A DNA stretch of 9,788 nt from RGDT01 sp964630925. GTDB lineage: Bacteria; Planctomycetota; Planctomycetia; Gemmatales; Gemmataceae. The stretch's first letter is position 1. Each line of letters starts with the position of its first letter. The DNA lies in NCBI GenBank assembly GCA_964630925.1, contig CAZVZK010000254.1, positions 1-9,788 of the forward strand. Direction: 5' to 3'. Below are positions 1 through 6,368 of the stretch, in pieces. The translations under genes and the position numbers were made by a program. Below the pieces are notes generated by a model, which had not been told where the DNA came from, did no database searches, and worked only from the letters and a program-made list of their open reading frames with translations.

Positions 1-1
1 G

Positions 2-1084
2 AAGACGGCGGCCACGGGGCACGAGCTCGTCGAGGGCATGCAGTTCGACCGCGGGTACCTGTCGCCGTACTTCGTGACCGACGCGCAGAAGATGGAGTGC
101 GAGCTGGAGGACCCGTACATCCTGATCTACGAGAAGAAGATCAGCAACAACAAGGACATGGTGCCGGTCCTGGAGAAGGTGCTGAACCAGGGCAAGCCGA
201 TCCTGATCATCGCCGAGGAGGTGGACGGCGAGGCGTTGGCGACGCTGGTGATCAACAAGCTGCGTGGCACGTTCAAGGCGGCGGCGGTGAAGGCGCCGGG
301 CTACGGCGACCGCCGCAAGGCCATGCTGGAGGACATCGCGATCCTGACCGGCGGGCAGGCGATCTTCGAGGACCTGGGCATCTCGCTGGAGACGGTGCCG
401 CTGGAGCAGCTCGGCCGGGCCAAGAAGGTGAAGATCGACAAGGACAACACGGTCATCATCGAGGGCTACGGCAAGAAGGACAAGATCCAGGGGCGGGTGC
501 AGGCGATCCAGCGCGAGCTGGAGAAGTCCACCAGCGACTACGACCGCGAGAAGCTGTCGGAGCGCATCGCCAAGCTGTCGGGCGGCGTGGCCAAGATCAA
601 CGTCGGGGCGGCCACCGAGAGCGAGATGAAGGAGAAGAAGGCGCGCGTCGAGGACGCGATGCACGCGACGCGGGCGGCCAATCAGGAGGGCATCCTGCCG
701 GGCGGCGGCGTGGCGCTGCTGCGGGCCTCGCAGAACCTGAAGCCCGAGGGCCTGAGCCAGGACGAGAAGATCGGCTACGACATCGTGGTGCGGGCGTGCA
801 AGGCGCCGATCCAGCAGATCGCCGACAACGCCGGCCAGGACGGCGCGGTGGTGATGAACAACGTGCTGGGCAACCAGACGGCGACGTTCGGCTACGACGC
901 CCGGCTGGACCGCTACGTGGACATGGTCAAGGAGGGCATCATCGACCCGACCAAGGTGGTGCGGTCGGCGTTGCAGAACGCGGCGTCGGTCAGCACGCTG
1001 CTCTTGACGAGCGACGCCCTGGTGGCCGAGATCCCCAAGGACGAGAAGAAGCCGGCCGGCGGCGGCCACGACGAGATGTACTGA
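2..1084 (+). CDS. groEL: Chaperonin GroEL (60-kDa subunit), 5' end outside the window
   Basis: This is the C-terminal 360 residues of the ATP-driven cytosolic folding chaperonin. Reading starts at base 2 and the first visible residue corresponds to about residue 181 of E. coli GroEL. The substrate-binding apical motif GMQFDRGYLSPYF is intact, including both Tyr and the Phe that contact client proteins. KAPGYGDRRKAML, TSDYDREKL, EMKEKKARVEDAMHATRAA (with the Asp equivalent to the ATP-hydrolysis residue D398) and the following PGGGVAL nucleotide loop are all present, so the protein looks functional. It ends ...KKPAGGGHDEMY and lacks the usual GGM-repeat tail. Planctomycetes often carry several groEL copies, and a tail without GGM suggests one of several paralogues (inference). 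groES, if linked, would be upstream of the window. A 14-bp hairpin follows the stop by about 25 bases. Confidence 0.97.
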   Translation, partial: KTAATGHELVEGMQFDRGYLSPYFVTDAQKMECELEDPYILIYEKKISNNKDMVPVLEKVLNQGKPILIIAEEVDGEALATLVINKLRGTFKAAAVKAPGYGDRRKAMLEDIAILTGGQAIFEDLGISLETVPLEQLGRAKKVKIDKDNTVIIEGYGKKDKIQGRVQAIQRELEKSTSDYDREKLSERIAKLSGGVAKINVGAATESEMKEKKARVEDAMHATRAANQEGILPGGGVALLRASQNLKPEGLSQDEKIGYDIVVRACKAPIQQIADNAGQDGAVVMNNVLGNQTATFGYDARLDRYVDMVKEGIIDPTKVVRSALQNAASVSTLLLTSDALVAEIPKDEKKPAGGGHDEMY

Positions 1085-1108
1085 TCCCCGATCGGCTCTG
1101 AATCAGCA

Positions 1109-1141
1109 CCGGCCCGCGAGCGCGGAAGCGCTCGCGGGCCG
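1109..1141 (+). terminator. GC-rich hairpin after groEL, copy 1 of an identical pair
   Basis: A 13-bp perfect stem (GGCCCGCGAGCGC at 1111-1123 with its complement at 1128-1140), closed by one more C-G pair (1110/1141), encloses the loop GGAA. GGAA is a GNRA tetraloop only when read on the plus strand, which matches transcription of groEL. Only a weak T-rich stretch (gattgtcatt) follows, so it is not a textbook intrinsic terminator. It could also stabilise the groEL 3' end. The same 33 bases recur exactly at 2031-2063. Confidence 0.7.
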
Positions 1142-1161
1142 ATTGTCATTGGCGGATCGCC

Positions 1162-1189
1162 TTGCCGCCGTCCGGCCACCGGGTACAGT
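1162..1189 (+). promoter_or_regulatory. Probable sigma70-type promoter for the 1214 gene
   Basis: TTGCCG (1162-1167) and TACAGT (1184-1189) are separated by 16 bp; each matches its sigma70 consensus at 4 of 6 positions. Transcription would begin near 1196, leaving a short leader with GGAGG at 1203-1207 before the ATG at 1214. The call rests on motif and position only. Confidence 0.45.
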
Positions 1190-1213
1190 GCCCAAGGACA
1201 CCGGAGGCCGCCG

Positions 1214-1528
1214 ATGGAAACCATCGAGGAGTTGCTGCACGCCTACTACACTGGGGATGACGACGCCCTCGACCGACTGTCGGCCCGGCTCGATCGTCCG
1301 CTCGCCCGCATCGCAGTGGTGATCCTCCGCACGCGAGGCGTGGCGCGGGCGGCCTTGATCGAGTGGGACATCACCGAACGCTTGCTCAACGTCTGGACAT
1401 CCGTTGTGCTGTCGCGGATGGGAGGTAGGGCGCGGTGGGTCCACGAGCGTTGGTCGGCGTTGCGCTGGCTCGTCGGCCTGATGTGCGAGGAGATGGACCG
1501 GGCGATGGACTTCCGCGCCCCGTTCTGA
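1214..1528 (+). CDS. Small helical protein, weakly like sigma factor region 2
   Basis: This is a 104-residue protein of unknown function. The ATG is preceded by GGAGG with a 6-base spacer, and a promoter-like element lies just upstream. The N-terminus (METIEELLHAYYTGDDDALD) and the alternating acidic and Arg-rich helices resemble the first helices of ECF-type sigma factors, whose region 2 often begins with a comparable LLxxYxxGDxxAL pattern. There is no region 4 (helix-turn-helix), so it cannot be a complete sigma factor. The C-terminal half is Trp- and Arg-rich and ends MDFRAPF. It is followed after 34 bases by the 1563 gene on the same strand, and the two sit between two identical hairpins, suggesting a two-gene unit. 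It may instead be a lineage-specific protein with no sigma role. Coding status is fairly sure; function is not known. Confidence 0.72.
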   Translation: METIEELLHAYYTGDDDALDRLSARLDRPLARIAVVILRTRGVARAALIEWDITERLLNVWTSVVLSRMGGRARWVHERWSALRWLVGLMCEEMDRAMDFRAPF

Positions 1529-1531
1529 TGG

Positions 1532-1537
1532 TACAAT
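1532..1537 (+). promoter_or_regulatory. -10-like TACAAT before the 1563 gene
   Basis: TACAAT lies 26 bases before the ATG at 1563, immediately after the stop of the preceding gene. No good -35 hexamer is visible at 16-18 bp. If it is used, transcription starts after 1540, so the in-frame ATG at 1536 would not be in the message. That supports the 1563 start. It may give the second gene its own promoter. Confidence 0.4.
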
Positions 1538-1562
1538 GAGTGGGGGAGTGGGAGGGAGTGAC

Positions 1563-1997
1563 ATGGCACCCGATGAAGACGCGGAGTTGGATGAGATGTT
1601 CCCGCTGCCGCCGGGGGTCGTCCTCCGCAGGCGGCGGTTCGGCTCGCGTAGCGTCTCACCACTCGTGCCCTTGACGACACCTGCCGGCACGGACCGTCCG
1701 CCGGTCGCCCTCCGGCATTCCGACCCGAAATTGGGCGTGACGGTCGAGATCCACGAGGTGCGCGAGTCGGGGCATCTGGCGGCCCACGCGAGATGCACGG
1801 ACGGCGCGCTGCTGAACAAGGGCGAGGTGTCCGTCGTCCTGTACGGGGCCGCCGAGGGCCGACTGATCAACCGGAGGATCAAACTGGAAGTGGCGGAGGT
1901 GGAGGGGTGCAGCGGCTCCGCCGACTTCGGCAAACTGGCCGCAATCGCCGACGAGTTGGGCACCTCCTTCGGCATGGTCATCTGTCTGACGGTCTGA
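1563..1997 (+). CDS. Uncharacterised protein, partner of the 1214 gene
   Basis: This is a 144-residue protein I do not recognise. The chosen start has GGAGGG at 1551-1556 with a 6-base spacer; an in-frame ATG at 1536 overlaps the -10-like element and lacks a ribosome site. The N-terminal quarter is acidic then hydrophobic (DEDAELDEMFPLPPGVVLRR). An Arg/Pro-rich linker follows, then from about residue 55 a segment with alternating hydrophobic residues (LGVTVEIHEV, KGEVSVVLYGA, RRIKLEVAEV) that looks like a small beta-sandwich. The end, FGMVICLTV, is hydrophobic. No signal peptide or membrane helix is seen. It follows the 1214 gene by 34 bases and is followed by hairpin copy 2. With its neighbour it may form a regulator/partner pair, but that rests on position only. 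Confidence 0.75.
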   Translation: MAPDEDAELDEMFPLPPGVVLRRRRFGSRSVSPLVPLTTPAGTDRPPVALRHSDPKLGVTVEIHEVRESGHLAAHARCTDGALLNKGEVSVVLYGAAEGRLINRRIKLEVAEVEGCSGSADFGKLAAIADELGTSFGMVICLTV

Positions 1998-2020
1998 TCT
2001 GAAGACGATCTGAGGCGAGC

Positions 2021-2074
2021 GGGAAACACGCCGGCCCGCGAGCGCGGAAGCGCTCGCGGGCCGGCCCGTTTCCC
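2021..2074 (+). terminator. Extended GC-rich hairpin after the 1563 gene, copy 2
   Basis: The 33 bases at 2031-2063 are identical to 1109-1141. Here the stem is longer: 16 bp (2030-2045 with 2050-2065) around the same GGAA loop, then a 2x2 mismatch, then seven more pairs (GGGAAAC at 2021-2027 with GTTTCCC at 2068-2074). The GNRA loop again lies in the plus-strand transcript. It is the likely 3' end of the 1214-1997 transcript. It lacks a long T tract. Confidence 0.7.
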
Positions 2075-2105
2075 CGGCCGCTGTCACGGCGTCGTCCCTC
2101 CGGCG

Positions 2106-2111
2106 TACAGG
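2106..2111 (+). promoter_or_regulatory. Weak -10-like TACAGG before the 2154 gene
   Basis: TACAGG lies 42 bases before the ATG at 2154, in a short intergenic stretch after hairpin copy 2. No convincing -35 is seen at 16-18 bp; CTGTCA at 2081-2086 would need a 19-bp spacer. It is listed because some promoter is expected here between a terminator-like hairpin and a new gene. Confidence 0.25.
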
Positions 2112-2153
2112 TTGGCGAGAACAGAAAGCACGAACGCCAACCGGAGCCTTCCG

Positions 2154-3200
2154 ATGACCCATACGATCCGCGCCCTGCTCGCCCTGCTCGCCCTGACGGC
2201 CGGCGTGGCCGACGCCGCCGGCCTCGACACCCTCAAGGGTAAGAACGCCCATCCGATCACCCACGATGAGGCCCGCCTCCTCGCCGACGTCAACGACGGA
2301 CGCTTCACCCGCACCACGCTGGAGGAGGCCGCCCTGATCGCCAGCGGCCTGACCGCCGCCGAGCAGCGTAAGCCCTACCTGGAGAAGATCCAGGGGATCA
2401 TCGCCGCGGGGCGCCGGGCCGTCGCCCACGAGACGACGGACGCCGACAAGGCCCAGGCCCTGCTGCACTTCATGCACCGGCGGTACTTCAAGAAGGGGCA
2501 CGACGACTTCAGCTCGGTGCCCGGCCTGCTGGACCGCGGCGAGTTCAACTGCATCTCCTCGACCATCGTGTACACCGTCGTCGGCCAGCGGCTCGGCCTC
2601 GACCTGCGGGCCTGCCTCGTCCCGGGCCACGTCTTCGCCGTCCTGACCGCCGGCGGCAAGATGATCGACATCGAGACCACCAGCGCCTGGGGCTTCGACC
2701 CGGACTGCGTGACCCGCGGCGTCGGCGGGCGGATCCTGACGGCCCTGACCTTCGGCCGCAAGAAGCACACGGAACGGACCCTGATCCGCGAGGCCGGCCT
2801 GATCGGCGGCGTCTACAACAACCGGGCCGCCGACACGAGCATGGGCAGGCGTGACTTCCTGACCGCCGCCCACCTGGCCGAGCGTGCCCTGAAGTTCGAC
2901 GGGCGGGTCAAGGCGGCCCGGCTGAACCTGGCCCTCAGCCTGCGGCTGCTGACGGTGGAGCGGGTCAAGGCCCGCGACTACTCCGCCGCCGCCGAGGCCG
3001 GCCGCCTCGCGGTGCAGGCCGACCCCGCCGACCCCCTGACCCGGGCCCTCCGCCGCGAGGTCTACGTCCAGTGGGCGGTGGCCGCCGCCGAGAAGGGCGG
3101 CCTGGAGGCGGCCCGCGAGATCCTCGACCGCGGCTCCCGCGAGGACGGCCTGGTCCGCAAGGCCTTCATCGACGAGATGCAGCGGAAGACGCTTAAGTAG
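2154..3200 (+). CDS. Exported transglutaminase-like protein with C-terminal TPR-like helices
   Basis: This 348-residue protein begins with a clear signal peptide (MTHTIRALLALLALTAGVADA, cleavage expected after ADA). The start at 2154 has GGAG upstream with a 7-base spacer; an in-frame ATG at 2112 would bury the signal sequence. Residues about 85-180 fit the transglutaminase-like/papain-fold superfamily: RGEFNCISST (Cys133), VPGHVFAVL (His159) and KMIDIETT (Asp172) supply the expected Cys-His-Asp triad in order and spacing. From about residue 226 to the end, Ala/Leu/Arg-rich helices (AAHLAERAL, AARLNLALSLRL, AAEAGRLAVQADP) look like TPR repeats, an arrangement also seen in SirB1-like proteins. 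It probably acts in the periplasm as a peptidase or amidase-like enzyme; substrate is unknown. It is followed by a strong hairpin terminator in the repeat array and converges with the lipA operon. Confidence 0.88.
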   Translation: MTHTIRALLALLALTAGVADAAGLDTLKGKNAHPITHDEARLLADVNDGRFTRTTLEEAALIASGLTAAEQRKPYLEKIQGIIAAGRRAVAHETTDADKAQALLHFMHRRYFKKGHDDFSSVPGLLDRGEFNCISSTIVYTVVGQRLGLDLRACLVPGHVFAVLTAGGKMIDIETTSAWGFDPDCVTRGVGGRILTALTFGRKKHTERTLIREAGLIGGVYNNRAADTSMGRRDFLTAAHLAERALKFDGRVKAARLNLALSLRLLTVERVKARDYSAAAEAGRLAVQADPADPLTRALRREVYVQWAVAAAEKGGLEAAREILDRGSREDGLVRKAFIDEMQRKTLK

Positions 3201-3244
3201 TTGACAGCCAGTTGACAGCCAGTTGACAGCCAGTTAACAGCCAG
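3201..3244 (+). repeat. Four tandem 11-bp repeats, TTGACAGCCAG
   Basis: Units at 3201-3211, 3212-3222 and 3223-3233 are identical (TTGACAGCCAG), and the fourth, 3234-3244, has one change (TTAACAGCCAG). They begin directly after the TAG of the 2154 gene. The unit length is not a multiple of three, and the DNA is far poorer in GC than its surroundings. This is the left arm of an inverted array whose right arm is 3301-3343. Confidence 0.93.
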
Positions 3245-3254
3245 TGAAAGCAAG

Positions 3255-3300
3255 AACAGCCGGCCTCCCCTCGATGGGTAGGTCGGCTGTTGGTTTTCAA
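3255..3300. terminator. Bidirectional intrinsic terminator between converging genes
   Basis: A 16-position stem (3255-3270 with 3276-3291) contains one G-T wobble and one C/T mismatch, with loop TCGAT. On the plus strand the stem is followed by TTGGTTTTC, ending the 2154 gene. On the minus strand it is followed by TTCTTGCTTTC, ending the lipA-tmk-holB operon. Flanking bases (CAGCCAGTGAAAG against TTTTCAACTGGCTG) can extend pairing into the repeat arms. Confidence 0.8.
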
Positions 3301-3343
3301 CTGGCTGCTTACTGGCTGTTGTCGGCTGTTAACTGGCTGTCAG
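3301..3343 (-). repeat. Inverted arm of the 11-bp repeat array
   Basis: These are four degenerate copies of the 11-bp unit in the opposite orientation to 3201-3244: CTGGCTGCTTA (3301-3311), CTGGCTGTT plus GT (3312-3322), CGGCTGTTAA (3323-3332) and CTGGCTGTCAG (3333-3343). The arm ends directly at the stop codon of the minus-strand gene at 3344. The copies have diverged more than those in the left arm. Confidence 0.85.
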
Positions 3344-3727
3344 CTAGTTGCCTATGTGCCACGTCTTGCCGACCTTCACGAACGGGATCTCGTTCCGCCC
3401 GCCGATGGGCGTCTTCAGCTTGAACTTCGCCACCTTCCCGTCCTTCAACATCTCCGGCTTCTGGCCCTTGGCCTCCTTCAGCGCCTTCAACAGGGCGTCG
3501 GCCTTCTCCCCGCCGAAGCCGGCAACCAGGTCTGCGAACCGCTTCGGGTCGGCGGTGAACTTCTTCAGCGCGTCCGGCTCGATGAACGTCCGGATGAACT
3601 CCTCGTACTTCTTCGCCTCCAGCAGCTTGATGCCGTGCGGGATCGCCGTCTCCAGGCTCTCCGACGGGTTCATCGGGGCCGGCTCGGCCTCGGGCAGCAG
3701 GACGGCGAACAGGATCAGTGCGGTCAT
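3344..3727 (-). CDS. Small probably exported protein at the end of the lipA-tmk-holB operon
   Basis: This 127-residue protein has no certain function. The ATG at 3727 has GGAGGAG with a 5-base spacer and lies 35 bases after the holB stop. A short hydrophobic N-terminus (MTALILFAVLLPEAEPA) looks like a short signal peptide or anchor, then a Pro-rich joint. Residues about 25-127 are amphipathic helices (IKLLEAKKYEEFIRTFI, DALLKALKEAKGQKPEML) ending in beta-like strands (KVAKFKLKTP, EIPFVKVGKTWHIGN). The pattern of helices followed by strands ending near a Trp resembles the NTF2-like/DUF4878 group, but I would not assign it. It is Lys-rich compared with its Arg-rich neighbours. It is probably co-transcribed with holB, with no obvious functional link. 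Confidence 0.82.
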   Translation of the reverse strand: MTALILFAVLLPEAEPAPMNPSESLETAIPHGIKLLEAKKYEEFIRTFIEPDALKKFTADPKRFADLVAGFGGEKADALLKALKEAKGQKPEMLKDGKVAKFKLKTPIGGRNEIPFVKVGKTWHIGN

Positions 3728-3762
3728 CGGGACTCCTCCGGGTGGGGTGAATCGGCATCGGA

Positions 3763-4785
3763 TCAGGCCGCCAGTCGTTGGGCCAGGGCGTCGATCAGCG
3801 CCTCCTGCACCAGTACGAGCTGTACGAAGCGGCCCACCTGGGCGTCGGCCTCCAGGCAGCGTTCCACGCACTCCATGATCTGCTCCGACCCCGGGGCGAA
3901 GCGGGAGGCGATCTCGCGCACCGCCTGCTCGTCCTCCGGCCCGGTGCGCCGGGCCGTCCCGCCCTGCCCCACGGCCAGGGCGTCCGCCAGCACGTCGGTG
4001 AGGAGGCCGATCAGCAGCGACGCCCGCCGCCTCTGGCCCGCGAGCTCCTTGCCGGCCCCCTCGTTGAACGCCGCCCACGCCTTCGCCACCTCCGGGGTAT
4101 CGACGGGCCGCCTGAGCAGCCCGGCGAGCAGGGCGGCGCGGGCGTCCCACAGCTCGGCGTCGGCGAGGGCGAGCGCCTGCCCGACGCTGCCGCCCGCCAG
4201 CCGCACGGCGCGGGCGAGGAGCTTCTCGGACTCGACCCCCTCGGCCATCAGGATCTCGCGGACGAGGTCGTCCGGCAGGCCGCCGAAGCGCACCACCTGG
4301 CAGCGGGAGACGATGGTCGGCAGCTGGCGTTCAACCGCCGGGGAGATGAGCAGGAGCAGCGAGCCGGGCGGCGGCTCCTCCAGCGACTTGAGGAAGGCGT
4401 TGGCCGACTCCTCGGTGAACTCCACGGACACGTCGATGATGTACACCTTGCCCTTGCCGCGGGCCGGCTTGAGCGGGAACAGGTCGAGGATCTTCTTCAG
4501 CTCGGCCAGGGGGAAGCGGTTCTTGTCGGGCGGGCACTCGACGGAAGCGAAGTCGGGGTGCGTGCCGGCATCGACCTGGATGCACGACGGGCACGCGCCG
4601 CAGGACAGCAGCGGCCCCGGCGGGGTCTCGCACAGCCGCGCCTTGCCCAGCTCGGTGGCGAAGAGGCGCTTGCCGACGCCGTCCGGTCCGACGAAGAGGT
4701 AGGCGTGGGCCAGACGCCCGCGCGCGGCCACGCGGCGGAACCCCTCGACGAGGGCGTCGTGCCCCTTCACCTTGCCCCACGCCAT
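3763..4785 (-). CDS. holB: DNA polymerase III, delta prime subunit
   Basis: This 340-residue clamp-loader subunit sits in the DnaX complex that opens the sliding clamp. It is close in length to E. coli delta prime (334). The P-loop region is GPDGVGKR (residues 33-40): the Lys is kept but the following Ser/Thr is Arg, consistent with a subunit that does not hydrolyse ATP. Four Cys (52, 62, 65, 68; LCE...SCGACPSC) form the zinc module of the DnaX/delta prime family. IIDVSVEFTEESANAFLKSLEEPPPGS matches the family's central helix region with a degenerate Walker B. IVSRCQVVRF carries the SRC motif (160-162). It overlaps tmk by 19 bases, and its ATG has GGGAGG with a 7-base spacer inside tmk. tmk-holB linkage is widespread in bacteria and supports the assignment. 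Confidence 0.93.
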   Translation of the reverse strand: MAWGKVKGHDALVEGFRRVAARGRLAHAYLFVGPDGVGKRLFATELGKARLCETPPGPLLSCGACPSCIQVDAGTHPDFASVECPPDKNRFPLAELKKILDLFPLKPARGKGKVYIIDVSVEFTEESANAFLKSLEEPPPGSLLLLISPAVERQLPTIVSRCQVVRFGGLPDDLVREILMAEGVESEKLLARAVRLAGGSVGQALALADAELWDARAALLAGLLRRPVDTPEVAKAWAAFNEGAGKELAGQRRRASLLIGLLTDVLADALAVGQGGTARRTGPEDEQAVREIASRFAPGSEQIMECVERCLEADAQVGRFVQLVLVQEALIDALAQRLAA

Positions 4786-5375
4786 GCCTCGACCTCCCGG
4801 CGGATCAGCCCCTGCACCTCATCGACGCCCCCGGATGCGTCCACGACGCGGATTCGCTCCGGCGCCCGCCGCGCCTCGAGCAGGAAGCCCTGACGGACGC
4901 GCTCGTGGTAGTCGTCGCCCCGGCGCTCGATGCGGTCGGCGGCCCGGCCCCGCCGCGCCTTCGCCCGCTCGATGGGCAGATCGAGGACGGCCGTCAGGTC
5001 CGGCATCACGCCGCCGGTGGACAGCCGGCCTGCTTCCCACAGCAGCGCCGGCTCCAGGCCGCCGGCGTGGCCCTGGTAGCACACGGTGGCGAGGAGGTAG
5101 CGGTCGGAGAGGACGGTCTTCTTCGCGTCCAGGGCGGGGCAGATGACCTCGGCGACGAGCTGCGCCCGGCTGGCCATGAACAGCAGGGCCTCGCACGCCG
5201 GGGCGAGGTCGTACTTGCCGGCCAGCAGGATGGCACGCTGCTCCTGGCCGAACGGCGTCCCGCCCGGATCGACGCACGTCACCACGTCGTGACCCTGGCC
5301 GCGCAGCCAGTCCGCGAGCAGGCCGAGCTGCGTCGATTTGCCTGTCCCGTCGATTCCGTCCAGGGAGAGGAACAT
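4767..5375 (-). CDS. tmk: Thymidylate kinase (dTMP kinase)
   Basis: This 202-residue enzyme phosphorylates dTMP to dTDP with ATP in the dTTP pathway. The P-loop GIDGTGKST is at the N-terminus and has no basic residue, so this is the bacterial type that relies on Arg in the LID; the LID here (ARRGRAADRIERRGDDYHER) is Arg-rich. SDRYLLATVCYQG is the DR-Y substrate motif. The usual REPGGT loop reads VDPGGT, with Arg and Glu both changed, which is a notable departure. The ATG at 5375 overlaps the lipA stop as TGATG, pointing to translational coupling; a GTG at 5378 is the alternative start. The 3' end overlaps holB by 19 bases. Confidence 0.95.
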   Translation of the reverse strand: MFLSLDGIDGTGKSTQLGLLADWLRGQGHDVVTCVDPGGTPFGQEQRAILLAGKYDLAPACEALLFMASRAQLVAEVICPALDAKKTVLSDRYLLATVCYQGHAGGLEPALLWEAGRLSTGGVMPDLTAVLDLPIERAKARRGRAADRIERRGDDYHERVRQGFLLEARRAPERIRVVDASGGVDEVQGLIRREVEAWRGAR

Positions 5376-6250
5376 CACACCATCTCGTCGGCGTGGTAAC
5401 TCGACCGGACGAACGGCCCGGCCACGACCTTCTTGAACCCCAGGAGACGTGCCTTGTCGGCGATGTCGTCGAACTCCGCCGGCGGCAGGAAGCGGGCCAC
5501 GGGGACGTGCTTCAAGGTCGGCGCCAGGTACTGCCCGAGCGTGAGCGTGTCGCAGCCGGCGGCCCGCAGGTCGGCGAAGACGGCGAACAGCTCCTCCACC
5601 GTCTCGCCGATGCCGAGCATCAGGCCTGACTTGGTGACGATGTCGGGGCGGGTCTTCTTCGCGTGGGCCAGGACGTCGAGAGTGCGCTGGTACTCGGCGC
5701 GGCCACGGACCTTGCGATACAGCCGGGGGACCGTCTCGGTGTTGTGGTTGAACACCTCCGGGGAGGCGGACAGCACCACGTCCACCGCCCGGAGGTCGCC
5801 GAGGAAGTCGGGGGTCAGCACCTCGACGGCGGCGCCGGTGCGCTCGCGGACGGCGAGGATGCAGCGGCGGAAGTGGTCGGCCCCGCCGTCGGGCAGGTCG
5901 TCGCGTGTCACGGAGGTGATGATGACGTGTTTCAGGCCCAGCCGGGACGCGGCCTCAGCGACGCGGGCGGGCTCGTCGGCCTCCAGGGCCTCGGGGGTGC
6001 CCTTGTGGACGGAGCAGAACCCGCAGGGGCGGGTGCAGGTGTCGCCCATGATCATGAACGTGGCGGTGCGGCGCGACCAGCACTCGGAGCGGTTTGGGCA
6101 GCGGGCCTCCTCGCAGACGGTGGTGAGGCGCAGCTCGTCGATGAGGTGGTGGGTGAAGAAGTCCTCGTTGCCGACGGGGAGGGGGCGCCGGAGCCAGTCG
6201 GGCAGGCGGCGGGCGGGCTGGGTGGGCGAGACGGTCGGCAGCGCGATCAT
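5375..6250 (-). CDS. lipA: Lipoyl synthase (radical SAM)
   Basis: This 291-residue enzyme inserts two sulfurs into octanoyl groups on the lipoyl domains of pyruvate dehydrogenase and related complexes and on GcvH. All cluster ligands are visible: the auxiliary 4Fe-4S motif CEEARCPNRSEC (Cys46, 51, 57), the radical-SAM CTRPCGFC (Cys72, 76, 79), and the C-terminal RSSY (282-285) whose Ser binds the auxiliary cluster. SGLMLGIGET and VFNHNTETVPRLY are family signatures. It is normal length for the family. The ATG at 6250 has no good ribosome site and a leader of roughly 20 bases. It is the first gene of the operon with tmk and holB; no lipB is in the window. Confidence 0.97.
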   Translation of the reverse strand: MIALPTVSPTQPARRLPDWLRRPLPVGNEDFFTHHLIDELRLTTVCEEARCPNRSECWSRRTATFMIMGDTCTRPCGFCSVHKGTPEALEADEPARVAEAASRLGLKHVIITSVTRDDLPDGGADHFRRCILAVRERTGAAVEVLTPDFLGDLRAVDVVLSASPEVFNHNTETVPRLYRKVRGRAEYQRTLDVLAHAKKTRPDIVTKSGLMLGIGETVEELFAVFADLRAAGCDTLTLGQYLAPTLKHVPVARFLPPAEFDDIADKARLLGFKKVVAGPFVRSSYHADEMV

Positions 6251-6274
6251 GAAGGGTCGTCCGGGGGCACCTTC

Positions 6275-6303
6275 ATTTTACCCGGCGGGGGCGGGGGCGG
6301 CAG
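6275..6303 (-). promoter_or_regulatory. Probable promoter of the lipA operon
   Basis: On the minus strand TAAAAT (6280-6275) is a 5-of-6 match to TATAAT, with CTGCCG (6303-6298), a 3-of-6 -35 match, 17 bp upstream. Transcription would start near 6268, giving a leader of about 18 bases with no ribosome site. The T-rich block stands out in very GC-rich DNA. Confidence 0.5.
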
Positions 6304-6368
6304 CCCTCCCGGCGCGTCCTTTGGCGGGCGCGTGAAGTTCAGGCAGGAAGGGGACTGAGCCATTGGGC

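Noticed and set aside
1536..1562. Earlier in-frame ATG at 1536 for the second small gene
   Set aside because: It overlaps the -10-like TACAAT and has no ribosome site, while GGAGGG precedes the ATG at 1563.
3201..3239. Three perfect TTGACA hexamers, identical to the sigma70 -35 consensus
   Set aside because: They arise from the 11-bp repeat, and no -10 hexamer lies 16-18 bp downstream in either direction; the site is between converging gene ends.
3290..4702. Long plus-strand open frame of 470 codons
   Set aside because: It is the antisense shadow of holB in high-GC DNA, with Ser/Arg/Ala-rich text and no family likeness; it begins inside the repeat array.
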